Origin: SZUA-547 sp963669265
GTDB taxonomy: Bacteria; Pseudomonadota; Alphaproteobacteria; Rhodobacterales; Rhodobacteraceae
Assembly (NCBI GenBank): GCA_963669265.1
Contig: OY769916.1
Span: 1,674,001-1,738,000, forward strand
Reading direction: 5' to 3'
Length of the DNA stretch: 64,000 bases
The notes under the pieces were generated by a model. The model ran no database searches and was not told the origin of the DNA. It was given only the letters and a program-made list of their open reading frames with translations. Every line of letters begins with the position of its first letter. Position 1 is the first letter of the stretch. Below, piece by piece: positions 17,228 through 26,595 of the stretch. Both the position numbers and the translations under genes were made by a program.

Positions 17228-17312
17228 CCTAAAATCAGAGGCGAGGCTGGACTTTCGCCGCGCGACCACATCTCGTCTATCGTGACGACGGGCCGCGAGG
17301 AAGGGAGCACCC

Positions 17313-18395
17313 ATGCCGGCAGACGCGACAGCGATCGAGATTGACCTCGCCAGCGACACGCTGACCAAGCCGACCCCGGCCATGCGGCGGGCGATGGCGG
17401 AGGCGGAGGTCGGCGATGAGCAACGCGGCGAGGACCCGACCGTCAACGCCCTCTGCGACCGCGTCGCCGCGCTTCTGGGTAAGGAGGCCGCGCTGTTTCT
17501 GCCCTCTGGCACGATGTGCAATCAGATCGCGATGGCGGTTCATTGCCGCCCCGGCGACGCGGTGATCGCCGCCGAGAACGCGCATGTCATCGGCTCGGAA
17601 GGCGCAGGCGCGGCGGTGTTCGCCAGCGCGTTCGTTCTGCCGATCCCGACCCCGTCGGGCGTCTTTTCAGCCCAGGACGTTCTCGCGGCGATGAAACCCA
17701 CTGGCGTGAAGGTCCCCCCGGCGCGTCTGGTGACCGTGGAGCAGACCGCCAATCGGGGCGGCGGCTCTGTCTGGCCATTGGACACACTGGACGAGGTGGC
17801 GGAGGTCGCCTCGGCGCAGGGCATGGCGCTGCATATGGACGGCGCCCGGTTGATGAACGCGGTGGTCTCCACCGGCGTCGCGGCGAGCCGCTTCGCCGAG
17901 CATTGCGACAGCGTGTGGCTGGATCTCTCCAAGGGGTTGGGCTGTCCGGTTGGCGCGGTGATCGCCGGATCGCGGGAGTTCATCGACGCCGCCTGGATTT
18001 GGAAACACCGGATGGGCGGCGCCATGCGTCAGGCGGGGATCATCTCCGCCGCCGGCCTTCACGCGCTGGATCATCACGTCGAACGGCTGGCCGAGGATCA
18101 TCAGAACGCGCGGCGCTTCGCGGATCTTTGCGCAGATATCCCCGGCGTTGCGCTCGCTCAGACAAGCATCGACACGAATATCGTTTTTCTGGACGTCGCG
18201 GGAACGGGAATGGAGGCCGCCGAGATCGCCGCGCGGATGGCGGCGAGCGGCGTTCGGATCGACATCGAGGACAGGACTCTGCTGCGCGCCGTCACCCATC
18301 TGGACGTCAACCGGGCGATGACTGAACGGGCGGCGAGCGCCCTCTCGCGCGCTGTGAGCGGCCAGAATACGGGGTCACAGCGACGTGAAGGTTGA
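17313..18395 (+). CDS. ltaE: Low-specificity L-threonine aldolase (beta-eliminating lyase family)
   Basis: PLP fold-type I enzyme cleaving threonine or allo-threonine to glycine and acetaldehyde. The substrate region is at the N-terminus (IDLASDTLTKPTPAMRRAM), typical of the family. D176 and R179 are in LHMDGARL, and the Schiff-base Lys is in VWLDLSKGLGCPVG (K207). Length 360 aa is normal for the longer alphaproteobacterial form. The ATG follows AAGGGAG. An ABC importer starts 105 bp downstream on the same strand, so the two could be co-transcribed, but no functional link is proven. Confidence 0.88.
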   Translation: MPADATAIEIDLASDTLTKPTPAMRRAMAEAEVGDEQRGEDPTVNALCDRVAALLGKEAALFLPSGTMCNQIAMAVHCRPGDAVIAAENAHVIGSEGAGAAVFASAFVLPIPTPSGVFSAQDVLAAMKPTGVKVPPARLVTVEQTANRGGGSVWPLDTLDEVAEVASAQGMALHMDGARLMNAVVSTGVAASRFAEHCDSVWLDLSKGLGCPVGAVIAGSREFIDAAWIWKHRMGGAMRQAGIISAAGLHALDHHVERLAEDHQNARRFADLCADIPGVALAQTSIDTNIVFLDVAGTGMEAAEIAARMAASGVRIDIEDRTLLRAVTHLDVNRAMTERAASALSRAVSGQNTGSQRREG

Positions 18396-18500
18396 CATCC
18401 CGACCCAAAGAGGCTGCGGTACGCAGGTGCTCTGAGGAGAGATTGTGAGAGAAATTCACGCGATGCAATCGATGGATGCTGCGGACCCTGGGGGCCGTGC

Positions 18501-19595
18501 ATGAACGACGACGCTGCGTTCCTGAAATTCGACAACGTCAAGAAAAGCTACGATCAGAAAACGCTGGTCGTGAAGGGGTTCGACCTCGACGTCGCGAAGG
18601 GCGAGTTCATCACCCTGCTCGGCCCGTCAGGATCGGGCAAAACCACGGTTCTGATGATGCTGGCCGGGTTCGAAAGCGTCACCAGCGGCGATATCGTACT
18701 GGGCGGCGTCTCGCTGACCCGCACCGCGCCGTTCCAGCGAAATATCGGCATGGTATTCCAGAACTACGCGCTGTTCCCGCATATGACGGTGGCGGAAAAT
18801 CTCGCCTATCCGCTGAAGGTGCGGAAGATGGCGAAGGCCGACGTGACGGCTCGGGTCGACGAGTATCTCAACCTGATCGAACTGGGCGAATTCGGCGGTC
18901 GGTTCCCCGGCCAGCTTTCCGGGGGTCAGCGGCAGCGCGTCGCCCTCGCCCGCGCGCTGATTTTCGAACCCACCATCGTGCTGATGGACGAGCCGCTGGG
19001 CGCGCTTGACAAGAAGCTGCGCGAACAGATGCAGTTTGAGATCACGCGCCTGCATAAACGTCTGGGTTTCACGGTGATCTACGTCACCCATGACCAGACT
19101 GAAGCGTTGACCATGTCCGACCGCATTGCGGTTTTCAACGATGGCGTGGTCCAGCAATGCGCCGCGCCCGATGATCTATACGAGCGGCCGGCGAACGCCT
19201 TCGTCGCCGACTTTATCGGCGAGAACAACCTGATCGGCGGGACAGCGACAGCGGCCGCCGGGGACGGCCACGCCAAAGTCCGTATGCCGACCGGAGAGGA
19301 AATCGTCGCGCAGGCGTCTGGACTGGCGGACGGGGGCGACTGCATCGTCTCAATCCGGCCCGAAAAGCTGTTTATCAAGCCGACCGAGCACGCCTACGAC
19401 AATGAGGTGACCGCCAAGTTCATCGTCCAGCACTATGTCGGCGATTTTATCCGCTACTATTTCGAATTGCCCGGCGGCGTGGAGGTCGCGGTCAAGATGC
19501 TCAACGACATCGCCGCCCCGCACCTGACCGAAGGACAGGACGCGACGCTGGTCTGGCAAACAAAGGATTGCTTCGCCTTTGGGGCGGAGCGGTGA
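18501..19595 (+). CDS. ABC transporter ATP-binding protein, polyamine type (PotA-like)
   Basis: A 364-residue importer ATPase. Walker A is GPSGSGKTT (residues 41-49), the Q-loop region is NIGMVFQNYALFPHM, the signature is LSGGQRQR, Walker B is IVLMDEPLGALD, and the H-loop is VTHDQTEAL. A C-terminal TOBE domain follows (residues about 270-360). It heads a four-gene operon with an extracellular binding protein and two permeases (18501-22934). The subfamily moves spermidine, putrescine or related cations. The actual substrate cannot be fixed from sequence. Confidence 0.9.
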   Translation: MNDDAAFLKFDNVKKSYDQKTLVVKGFDLDVAKGEFITLLGPSGSGKTTVLMMLAGFESVTSGDIVLGGVSLTRTAPFQRNIGMVFQNYALFPHMTVAENLAYPLKVRKMAKADVTARVDEYLNLIELGEFGGRFPGQLSGGQRQRVALARALIFEPTIVLMDEPLGALDKKLREQMQFEITRLHKRLGFTVIYVTHDQTEALTMSDRIAVFNDGVVQQCAAPDDLYERPANAFVADFIGENNLIGGTATAAAGDGHAKVRMPTGEEIVAQASGLADGGDCIVSIRPEKLFIKPTEHAYDNEVTAKFIVQHYVGDFIRYYFELPGGVEVAVKMLNDIAAPHLTEGQDATLVWQTKDCFAFGAER

Positions 19596-19656
19596 CACGA
19601 CGACCGGCGCGATAGACGCCGGCGGCGACCAACAGACTTAACAGAGGAGAACTCAG

Positions 19657-20718
19657 ATGCGATTTGCACGAATTCTGGCGGGCGCGACAGCGCTAAGCCT
19701 GATGGCGGGGGCGACGGCCTTCGCCGCCGATCAATTCACCGCCGTTTCCTGGGGCGGCGCCTATGGCGCGGCGCAGAAGAAGCACATGATCGACCCCTAT
19801 ATGGAGCAGTCCGGCGCCACCATCCTGTTCGAGGATTATTCGGGCGGCGTGGCCGAGATGAAGGCGCAGGTCGAATCCGGCAACATCACATGGGACGCCG
19901 TCGACATCGAAGTGATCGATCTGGAGCGCGCCTGTTCAGAGGGCCTGCTGGAGGTGCTCGACCATTCCGACCTGCCTGCGGGCGATGACGGCACGCCCGC
20001 CACCGAGGATTTCTATCCTGACGCGATCGCCAGCGAATGCGGCGTCGGCGTGATCTACTGGACCATCGTCTTCGCCTATAACGACGAAACAATCGGCGGA
20101 ACGAAGCCCGAAACGGTCGCGGATTTCTTCGACACGGCAAAAATTCCTGGCAAGCGCGCCATGCGCAAACGCCCACAGGTGAACATGGAATGGGCGCTGA
20201 TCGCCGACGGCGTGGCCCCCGCGGACGTCTATGAGGTGCTGGCCACCGAAGAAGGGCAGGCCCGCGCCTTCGCCAAGCTCGACACCATCAAGGACGACCT
20301 CGTCTGGTTCGACAGCTGGTCGCAAGCTCCGCAGCTTCTGAACGATGGCGGCGCGGTGATGGTGCAATCCGCCAATGGCCGCATCTTCGCGGCGATCAAG
20401 GAAGATGGCCGCCCGTTCCATATGGTCTGGGACAGCCACGTCTTTGATCTCGACGTCTGGTCGATCGTGAAAGGCTCGCCGAACAAGGAGGCCGCCTGGG
20501 AGTTCATCAAGTACGCGACTTCCTCCAAGCCTCTCGCCGGCATGCCGGACGTGGCCTATGGCCCGACCCGCGCGTCGTCGAACCAGTATGTCGACGCCAG
20601 CGTCGTCAACGACTTGCCAACCTCGCATCTCGACAAGGGCCTCAAGGCCGACGGCATCTTCTGGGCCGATTTCGGCGAGTCTCTGGGTGAGAAGTTCAAC
20701 GAATGGCTGCTGAAATAA
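19657..20718 (+). CDS. Extracellular solute-binding protein, polyamine type (PotD/PotF-like)
   Basis: Periplasmic binding protein of 353 aa with a signal peptide (MRFARILAGATALSLMAG, cleavage after TAFAA). The start of the mature protein (FTAVSWGGAYGAAQKKHM) and VPQVEM-like/DAVDIEVIDL segments resemble the PotD/spermidine-putrescine family. The ATG follows AGAGGAGA. The gene lies 61 bp after the ATPase and is followed by a strong hairpin, a common arrangement that raises expression of the binding protein over the permeases. Polyamine, GABA-like or related ligands are possible. Confidence 0.87.
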   Translation: MRFARILAGATALSLMAGATAFAADQFTAVSWGGAYGAAQKKHMIDPYMEQSGATILFEDYSGGVAEMKAQVESGNITWDAVDIEVIDLERACSEGLLEVLDHSDLPAGDDGTPATEDFYPDAIASECGVGVIYWTIVFAYNDETIGGTKPETVADFFDTAKIPGKRAMRKRPQVNMEWALIADGVAPADVYEVLATEEGQARAFAKLDTIKDDLVWFDSWSQAPQLLNDGGAVMVQSANGRIFAAIKEDGRPFHMVWDSHVFDLDVWSIVKGSPNKEAAWEFIKYATSSKPLAGMPDVAYGPTRASSNQYVDASVVNDLPTSHLDKGLKADGIFWADFGESLGEKFNEWLLK

Positions 20719-20732
20719 GCCGCTGAACACCG

Positions 20733-20757
20733 GTCGGGCGGCGCCACGCCGCCCGAC
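20733..20757 (+). other. Strong intercistronic hairpin
   Basis: GTCGGGCGGCG-CCA-CGCCGCCCGAC is a perfect 11-bp stem between the binding-protein gene and the first permease gene. No T-run follows, so it is more likely an mRNA-stabilising or partial attenuating element than a full terminator. Confidence 0.7.
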
Positions 20758-20784
20758 TCTCATGGAGACCATTGAAGACGCGCC

Positions 20785-22080
20785 ATGACCGCCGCCGACC
20801 AAGCCGTTGCAGAACAGACCCGCGCCCGCGCCTTCGCGCGCAGCGCCGACGCCGTTCTGACGTCGGACGAAGCGCGGTACGCCCGCAAGGAGCTGCGGGG
20901 CCGGAAAATGCGCGCTTTCCTTTTGGTGGCGCCGCTTCTGGCCTTCATTTTCTTCGCCTTCGTCGCGCCCATCGCCACGATGCTATTTCGCAGCGTGCAC
21001 AATCCCACGACCGCTGAACTGATCCCGGACACGCTGGCCGCGCTTGAGGCATGGGACGGCGCTACGGTGCCTGATGACGGCGTGATGGTCGTGATGGCGG
21101 CGGATCTGAAACGGCTGGCCCTAGCGCGAGAGACCGGATCGCTGGGGGCTGAGGTGAACCGGGCCTATCCCGGCGCTTCCTCGACAATGAACTCCACCGC
21201 CCGGCGCCTGCGCCGCGTCGATGACGCGGAAATTGCAAGCAACGGCCACGAACTGCTGCTCGCGGCCAACAAGAAGTGGTCGGACCCCGAGTTTTGGCGC
21301 GCGATAAAACGCGTCGGCGAGGTCTACACCGCGAATTACTATCTGACGGCGCTCGATCTGGAGCGAAACGCCGAAGGCGAGATACAGAACCGGGAGTCGG
21401 CGCGCATCTATGTCCAGCTCTACGGCAAGACCCTGGGCATGGCGCTGACCATCACCTTGCTTTGCATGATCCTGGGCTATCCGCTGGCCTATTACCTCGC
21501 CAACGCGCCGTCCAAGACCTCGAACATGCTGATGGTGCTGGTGCTGTTGCCGTTCTGGACTTCGCTGCTGGTGCGCACGACCGCCTGGATCGCTTTGTTA
21601 CAGACCAATGGCGTGGTGAACTCGGTGCTGATGGGGATCGGCGTCACCGGCGAGCCGCTAGAGATGCTCTACACGCGGTTCTCGACCATCATCGCGATGA
21701 CCCATATCCTGCTGCCCTTTATGATCCTGCCGCTCTACAGCGTGATGCGCGGCATCGATCCCAGCTTCATGCGGGCGGCGTTGTCGATGGGCGCCAAACC
21801 GATCCCGGCCTTCCTGCGGGTCTATCTGCCGATGACGCTGCCGGGCCTTTCGGCCGGCGCGCTCTTGGTCTTCATCATATCGGTCGGCTACTACATCACC
21901 CCAGCCTTGGTCGGCGGCACGGACGGACAGATGATCTCCAACATCATCGCCTTCCACATGCAAAGCTCGAACAACTGGGAGCTGGCGGCGGCGCTCGGCT
22001 CGCTGTTGCTGGCGCTTATCATCGCGCTCTACTGGATCTACGACCGTCTGGTCGGGGCCGGAAACATCAAACTGGGATAG
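20785..22080 (+). CDS. ABC transporter permease, polyamine type (PotB-like)
   Basis: An inner-membrane permease of 431 aa. TM1 is near residues 43-62 (AFLLVAPLLAFIFFAFVAPI). It is followed by an unusually long extracytoplasmic segment of about 140 residues (70-205), then five more membrane helices. The EAA loop is RAALSMGAKPIPAFLRVYLP near residue 330. The long loop makes it over 100 residues longer than typical PotB (about 280-300 aa). It is coupled to the next permease, which starts 2 bp after its stop. Confidence 0.88.
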   Translation: MTAADQAVAEQTRARAFARSADAVLTSDEARYARKELRGRKMRAFLLVAPLLAFIFFAFVAPIATMLFRSVHNPTTAELIPDTLAALEAWDGATVPDDGVMVVMAADLKRLALARETGSLGAEVNRAYPGASSTMNSTARRLRRVDDAEIASNGHELLLAANKKWSDPEFWRAIKRVGEVYTANYYLTALDLERNAEGEIQNRESARIYVQLYGKTLGMALTITLLCMILGYPLAYYLANAPSKTSNMLMVLVLLPFWTSLLVRTTAWIALLQTNGVVNSVLMGIGVTGEPLEMLYTRFSTIIAMTHILLPFMILPLYSVMRGIDPSFMRAALSMGAKPIPAFLRVYLPMTLPGLSAGALLVFIISVGYYITPALVGGTDGQMISNIIAFHMQSSNNWELAAALGSLLLALIIALYWIYDRLVGAGNIKLG

Positions 22081-22082
22081 GG

Positions 22083-22934
22083 ATGGCGCAGCTTCCGGCA
22101 TATTACACGATCTGGGACAAGGCGGGTCATTGGGGGCTGAAATTCGTCGCCTGGGGCGTGCTGTTTTTCCTGATCCTGCCGATCCTGATCATCATCCCCC
22201 TCAGCTTCAACGTGGAGCCGTTCTTCACCTTCACGCCCGGCATGCTGCAGCTGGAGGCCGACGCCTATTCGCTGAAATGGTATGAAGCGATCTTCACCGA
22301 CCTGAAATGGACGCTGGCGATCCAGAACAGCTTCATTATCGGGATTTTCGCCACCATCCTCGCGACCTCGCTGGGCACTGTGGCGGCGGTGGGTTTGGCG
22401 AGCGCCGAGATGCCGTTCAAACGCGCGATCACCGCGCTGCTTCTATCGCCGATGATCGTGCCGTTGATCATCATCGCGGCGGGCATGTTCTTTTTCTACA
22501 CGCGCTTCAATCTGGTCGGGAACCACGCCGGGCTGATCATCGCGCATGCGGCGCTGGGCGTGCCGTTTGTAATCATCACTGTGACGGCGACGCTGTCCGG
22601 CTTCGACCAGTCGCTCTATCACGCGGGGCTCAGCCTCGGCGCCTCGCCGCTGAAAACCTTCCGCGACGTGGTGATCCCGCTGATCCGTCCCGGCGTGATC
22701 TCCGGCGGGCTGTTCGCCTTCGTCACCTCCTTTGACGAGGTGGTGCTGGTGCTGTTTCTCGCCGGTCCCGAACAGCGCACGATTCCAAGGCAGATGTTCT
22801 CCGGCCTCAGAGAGCAGATCAATCCGACCATTCTGGCGGTCGCGACCCTGCTGATCCTGATCTCGATCGCGTTGCTGGTCTCGATCGAATTGCTCCGGCG
22901 CCGGTCTGAGCGAATGCGCGGCGCAGAAGGCTAG
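22083..22934 (+). CDS. ABC transporter permease, polyamine type (PotC-like)
   Basis: A 283-residue inner-membrane permease. The ATG at 22083 follows GGGATAGGG that overlaps the previous stop, with a 2-bp gap. There are six hydrophobic segments, and the EAA loop is HAGLSLGASPLKTFRDVVIP. The frame is open further upstream (to 21276), but that part only shadows the preceding permease. It should form the heterodimeric channel with the upstream permease and the PotA-like ATPase. Confidence 0.9.
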   Translation: MAQLPAYYTIWDKAGHWGLKFVAWGVLFFLILPILIIIPLSFNVEPFFTFTPGMLQLEADAYSLKWYEAIFTDLKWTLAIQNSFIIGIFATILATSLGTVAAVGLASAEMPFKRAITALLLSPMIVPLIIIAAGMFFFYTRFNLVGNHAGLIIAHAALGVPFVIITVTATLSGFDQSLYHAGLSLGASPLKTFRDVVIPLIRPGVISGGLFAFVTSFDEVVLVLFLAGPEQRTIPRQMFSGLREQINPTILAVATLLILISIALLVSIELLRRRSERMRGAEG

Positions 22935-22943
22935 AGGCGCGCT

Positions 22944-23909
22944 CTAAAAGCTGACCGCCAGGCCGATGGAGTAGCCCTCTAGCTCTTCACCGAACGCGTA
23001 GCGCCCCACCAGACGAGTGCGGGTGATGATCGGCACCCAGGTGTCGGTGCTGTCGATTTCAATCCCGGCGCCGAGTTGCCCAAGCCAGCTTGTGTTCAGC
23101 GCTTTTCCTTGATCGCCCGGCAGATGGGAAAAACTCGCCTCCCAGACCGAGCGCACCGGATTTCCCATTACCCGCCAATCCAGGATCGGCACGCGCAACC
23201 GGTTCCAGTTGGTGGTCGAGATCGCCGTGGCGTTGGCCTCGATATCGCCAGAGCCAGCGATAGGGATGAACTCCATCGTGGTGTGACGCACCGTGATGTC
23301 CAGATCGTAATCCGGCGAGCGCAGATTGTATTCGAGCATCAGCGACCCGCCGAGGCCGCCGGCGACCAACCCATTGCTGACAAGGTTCCCGAAATCGATA
23401 TCGGTGTTGTTATCGATAAACTTGCCCAGAACCGTCGCGTCGCTGACCACATAGCCAAGGCTGAAATTAAAGATCGGACGCAACGCGAGATTTTCTGTCA
23501 GCGCGAAATCGTAGCCAATCCCGCCTGTCGCCGCGACGCTGGTCCATTTCAGGGGCAGGACCACTTCCCCGTCACCATCTTCGGCGACCACGTTCGGCGA
23601 ATAGCGCGCGCCGCCGATCAGGCCCTCGAAGAAAATCGGATAGTTGTCGCTGATGGTGAAACCGCCGAAGATCTGTCCGGAACTATAGTCGAAATCGTCT
23701 CCGCCGCTTCCCCCGTCCAGAAACAGCGTCGATGCGGTTTCATTAGGCACCGCTGTCAAACCCAGCACCGCGAGGGCCGCCGTCGCCTGCTGTTCGACTC
23801 CGCCGCCGATAACGCCTTCAAGGACTGAGCCGTCCTGCGCCCGCGCCGCGCCCCCAAAGAGGCACGCAAAGGCCAGAACGCCAAGAAGGATGCGGGTGGG
23901 TCGGCTCAC
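22944..23909 (-). CDS. Predicted outer-membrane beta-barrel protein
   Basis: A 321-residue secreted protein of unknown role. It has a signal peptide (RILLGVLAFACLFGGAARA). The rest alternates short amphipathic strands and turns, for example GGIGYDFALTENLALRPIF and LGGSLMLEYNLRS, and ends in YSIGLAVSF. A terminal Phe is the usual signal for Bam-dependent barrel insertion. The start is GTG behind AGAGGCG. It is convergent with the ABC operon (9-bp gap) and divergent from the patatin gene. An autotransporter-like barrel or porin-like protein is possible, but no passenger domain is present. Confidence 0.7.
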   Translation of the reverse strand: MSRPTRILLGVLAFACLFGGAARAQDGSVLEGVIGGGVEQQATAALAVLGLTAVPNETASTLFLDGGSGGDDFDYSSGQIFGGFTISDNYPIFFEGLIGGARYSPNVVAEDGDGEVVLPLKWTSVAATGGIGYDFALTENLALRPIFNFSLGYVVSDATVLGKFIDNNTDIDFGNLVSNGLVAGGLGGSLMLEYNLRSPDYDLDITVRHTTMEFIPIAGSGDIEANATAISTTNWNRLRVPILDWRVMGNPVRSVWEASFSHLPGDQGKALNTSWLGQLGAGIEIDSTDTWVPIITRTRLVGRYAFGEELEGYSIGLAVSF

Positions 23910-24140
23910 GGGATCGCCTCTGCTGGAATCGGTGTCTGTCCAAAAAATCCGTGCGTTCCTAGCAATCTTCCCGTCGAAACTGAACCCGCTTCAGGTTCAA
24001 CTTTCACGCTTTGGCGTTCCGCTGGCGTATGAGACTGACATATCGGGCGGTCGCATGCGCCACGGCGCCGGTTGAGCACCAGACGCTCCGCGGGCAAGAT
24101 GCCGGCAGAGACTCACCAGCCAGGAAGGATACGGCGTTCC

Positions 24141-25409
24141 ATGAGGCTTTCTCACCCATCCATTCCTGCTTCAGTCAATGTCAGGGCGTTCACGAAGACG
24201 GCGCTCGCGCTCGGCCTTTCAATTGTCCTGTCCGCCTGCGCCGCGACGACCATTCGATCGCCAGCCCCGGAAGAAGATGTCGCGACCGCCCGACCCTACG
24301 GCGTCGACACGCCCGGTATTCGGCTCTGGGGCGACGCGATCTCCCATCATGAGGTCATCGAGATCATCAACAATTGGGTGGAGGTCAAGAAACGCTCGCG
24401 CGCTGAGGAGATCGCCTCTGGCCAATCGATCGAAGAAATCAGTCTTGCGCTCTCCGGCGGCGGGCCGGACGGGGCCTTTGGCGCGGGCCTTCTAAACGGC
24501 TGGACCGAGCGGGGCGACCGGCCGGAATTCACCGTGGTGACCGGCATCAGCACCGGCGCGATTATCGCGCTCTTCGCCTTTCTGGGTCCCGAATATGACG
24601 ACGAGCTGAAAGAGGTCTACACCACCTACAGCACCGACGACCTGCTGGCGCCGTCGATCTTCTCGGCCTTGCGCGGCGGCACGGCCTTCGCCGACGCCAG
24701 CGGCTATCGCGACCTGATCGAAAAATATGTCGATGACGAGGTTATGCGGCGGTTGGTCGAGGCCCATGACGACGGACGCGTCCTGCTGGTCGGCACCACC
24801 AATCTGGACGCCGCCCGGCCGGTGATGTGGAGCCTGACGAAAATCGCCAGCACCGGGCATCCCAATGCGAAGACGCTGATCCGCCGCGTGATCCAGGCGT
24901 CCTCGGCGATTCCAGGTTTCTTCCCGCCGGTGATCATTCCGGTCGAGACGCCAGAGGGGCGCCGGTTCGACGAATTGCATGTAGATGGCGGCGCGACGCA
25001 GCAGGTGATGCTGACCAGCCCGGAATTTCCGCTGACCATGATCGACGATCTGACCGGGGCCGATTTCGATCGCACGCTCTACGTCATCATGAACAACAAG
25101 CTGGTGCGGCCGTATGAACCGGTCTCGCCCACCGCGCTGGATATCGCCGGGAAAGCGGTCAGCACCCTGATCAGCGGCTCGGGCAGCGGAGATATCTACA
25201 AGATCTTCGCCATCGCCCAGCGCGACGATATCGAGCTCAACGTGCTCTCCATCCCCACCGATTTCAACCGCGCGCCGGAGGAGCCGTTCGACCCGGCCTA
25301 TATGCAGGCGCTCTATAAACTCGGCTACGATATCGGCTTTGTCGGCGAATCCTGGCTGCCCCATCCTGTCGACTACGCCCCTAAATTAGAGAACGATCTG
25401 AGTGGCTGA
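24141..25409 (+). CDS. Patatin-like phospholipase lipoprotein
   Basis: A serine lipid acyl hydrolase of 422 aa. A lipoprotein signal ends in the lipobox LSAC (C33), so it should be membrane-anchored in the periplasm or outer membrane. The oxyanion stretch is SLALSGGGPDGAFGAG, the nucleophile is S137 in GISTG, and the catalytic Asp is in VDGGA (D282), the patatin Ser-Asp dyad. The ATG at 24141 follows AGGAAGG. The frame is open to 24072. Its stop overlaps or abuts the alanine racemase start, indicating translational coupling. Confidence 0.88.
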   Translation: MRLSHPSIPASVNVRAFTKTALALGLSIVLSACAATTIRSPAPEEDVATARPYGVDTPGIRLWGDAISHHEVIEIINNWVEVKKRSRAEEIASGQSIEEISLALSGGGPDGAFGAGLLNGWTERGDRPEFTVVTGISTGAIIALFAFLGPEYDDELKEVYTTYSTDDLLAPSIFSALRGGTAFADASGYRDLIEKYVDDEVMRRLVEAHDDGRVLLVGTTNLDAARPVMWSLTKIASTGHPNAKTLIRRVIQASSAIPGFFPPVIIPVETPEGRRFDELHVDGGATQQVMLTSPEFPLTMIDDLTGADFDRTLYVIMNNKLVRPYEPVSPTALDIAGKAVSTLISGSGSGDIYKIFAIAQRDDIELNVLSIPTDFNRAPEEPFDPAYMQALYKLGYDIGFVGESWLPHPVDYAPKLENDLSG

Positions 25410-26595
25410 GATGGCCCCGGAACCTCTCGACCGTGCCGCGGCATCTGGCGCTGAGCTGACGATCGACCTGGACGCCATCGCGTGGAACTACGCGCTGCTG
25501 CGCGCGCGCGTGTCGGAGACGGGCGGCGCATGCGGCGGCGTGGTCAAAGCGGATGGTTACGGGCTTGGCGCGGGGATCGTGGCCCGCCGTCTGGCGCGCG
25601 AGGGGTGTCGCGACTTCTTCGTCGCGCATCTGGCCGAAGGCGCGGCGATAAAGCCCGCCCTGCCCGCCGACGCCCGGATCTACGTCATGCATGGCGCGAT
25701 GCCGGGCGCTGAGCCTGACCTCGCCCGCCTGGGCCTGATCCCGGCGCTCAACAGCCCTGAGCAATTGGCGGCGTGGTCGCGACAGGCGCGCCAGGCGGGG
25801 CGGGAGCTTCCAGCCCTTCTGCAAGTCGACACCGGCATGTCCCGCATGGGTTTCAGCCCCGAGGAGGCGCGGCAGGTCGCGGCCGACCCGGACAAGCTGT
25901 CCGGAGTCCGGCTGGACTATGTGATGAGCCATCTGGCCTGCGCTGACGATCCGAGCGATCCAACCAATGCGCGCCAATTGGCGGTGTTTAACCAGCTTCG
26001 CGCCGTCTTTCCCGGCGTTCCCGGCACGCTGGCGAACTCCTCCGGCGTCTTTCTTGGGGCGGATTATCACGCCGACCTCGCCCGCCCCGGCGCCGCGCTC
26101 TATGGCGTGGCCCCCGTCACGGGCGCGCCCAACCCAATGCGGGCGGTCGCGCATTTGACGGCGAAGATCGTCAACATCCGCACGATCCCCGCCGGCGCCG
26201 GCGTCGGCTACGGGATGACCTTTCGCGCCGCCGCCGACACGCGGGTCGCCACCATCGCCATCGGCTATGCTGACGGATTCCTGCGCTCGCTCAGCAACAG
26301 CGGCGCCGCCTTCGCCCATGACGTCAGGCTGCCGATCGTGGGGCGAGTGTCGATGGACAGCGTCGGCGTCGACATTTCCGCATTGTCGCCGGGGCGTCTG
26401 GCGATCGGCGACACGGTCGAGTTGCTGGGGCCGAACCAGGGCGTCGACGATCTCGCCAACGCCGCAGGCACCATCGGCTATGAGATCCTGACCAGCCTGG
26501 GCTTGCGCTTTCACCGCATCTATCGGGGCGACGCTCAAGACGGCGCAGCCGCAACGACCGAACCAGAATTGGAGACCCAAAATGCAGATCGTTAA
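25402..26595 (+). CDS. alr: Alanine racemase
   Basis: PLP enzyme making D-alanine for peptidoglycan in the cytosol. K49 in VVKADGYGLG forms the Schiff base, and Y270 in AGVGYGMTF is the second catalytic base. Length 397 aa is normal. GTG at 25402 overlaps the patatin stop by 8 bp. The ATG at 25411, three codons in, would leave a 1-bp gap, and either is possible. The C-terminal tail (TEPELETQNADR) overlaps the next gene by 14 bp. A patatin-alr-ridA operon is implied by these overlaps. Confidence 0.92.
   Translation: MAEMAPEPLDRAAASGAELTIDLDAIAWNYALLRARVSETGGACGGVVKADGYGLGAGIVARRLAREGCRDFFVAHLAEGAAIKPALPADARIYVMHGAMPGAEPDLARLGLIPALNSPEQLAAWSRQARQAGRELPALLQVDTGMSRMGFSPEEARQVAADPDKLSGVRLDYVMSHLACADDPSDPTNARQLAVFNQLRAVFPGVPGTLANSSGVFLGADYHADLARPGAALYGVAPVTGAPNPMRAVAHLTAKIVNIRTIPAGAGVGYGMTFRAAADTRVATIAIGYADGFLRSLSNSGAAFAHDVRLPIVGRVSMDSVGVDISALSPGRLAIGDTVELLGPNQGVDDLANAAGTIGYEILTSLGLRFHRIYRGDAQDGAAATTEPELETQNADR

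Noticed and set aside
21276..22934. Long version of the second polyamine permease
   Set aside because: The first 268 codons are an out-of-frame reading of the upstream permease. The ATG at 22083 with a good ribosome site starts the real gene.
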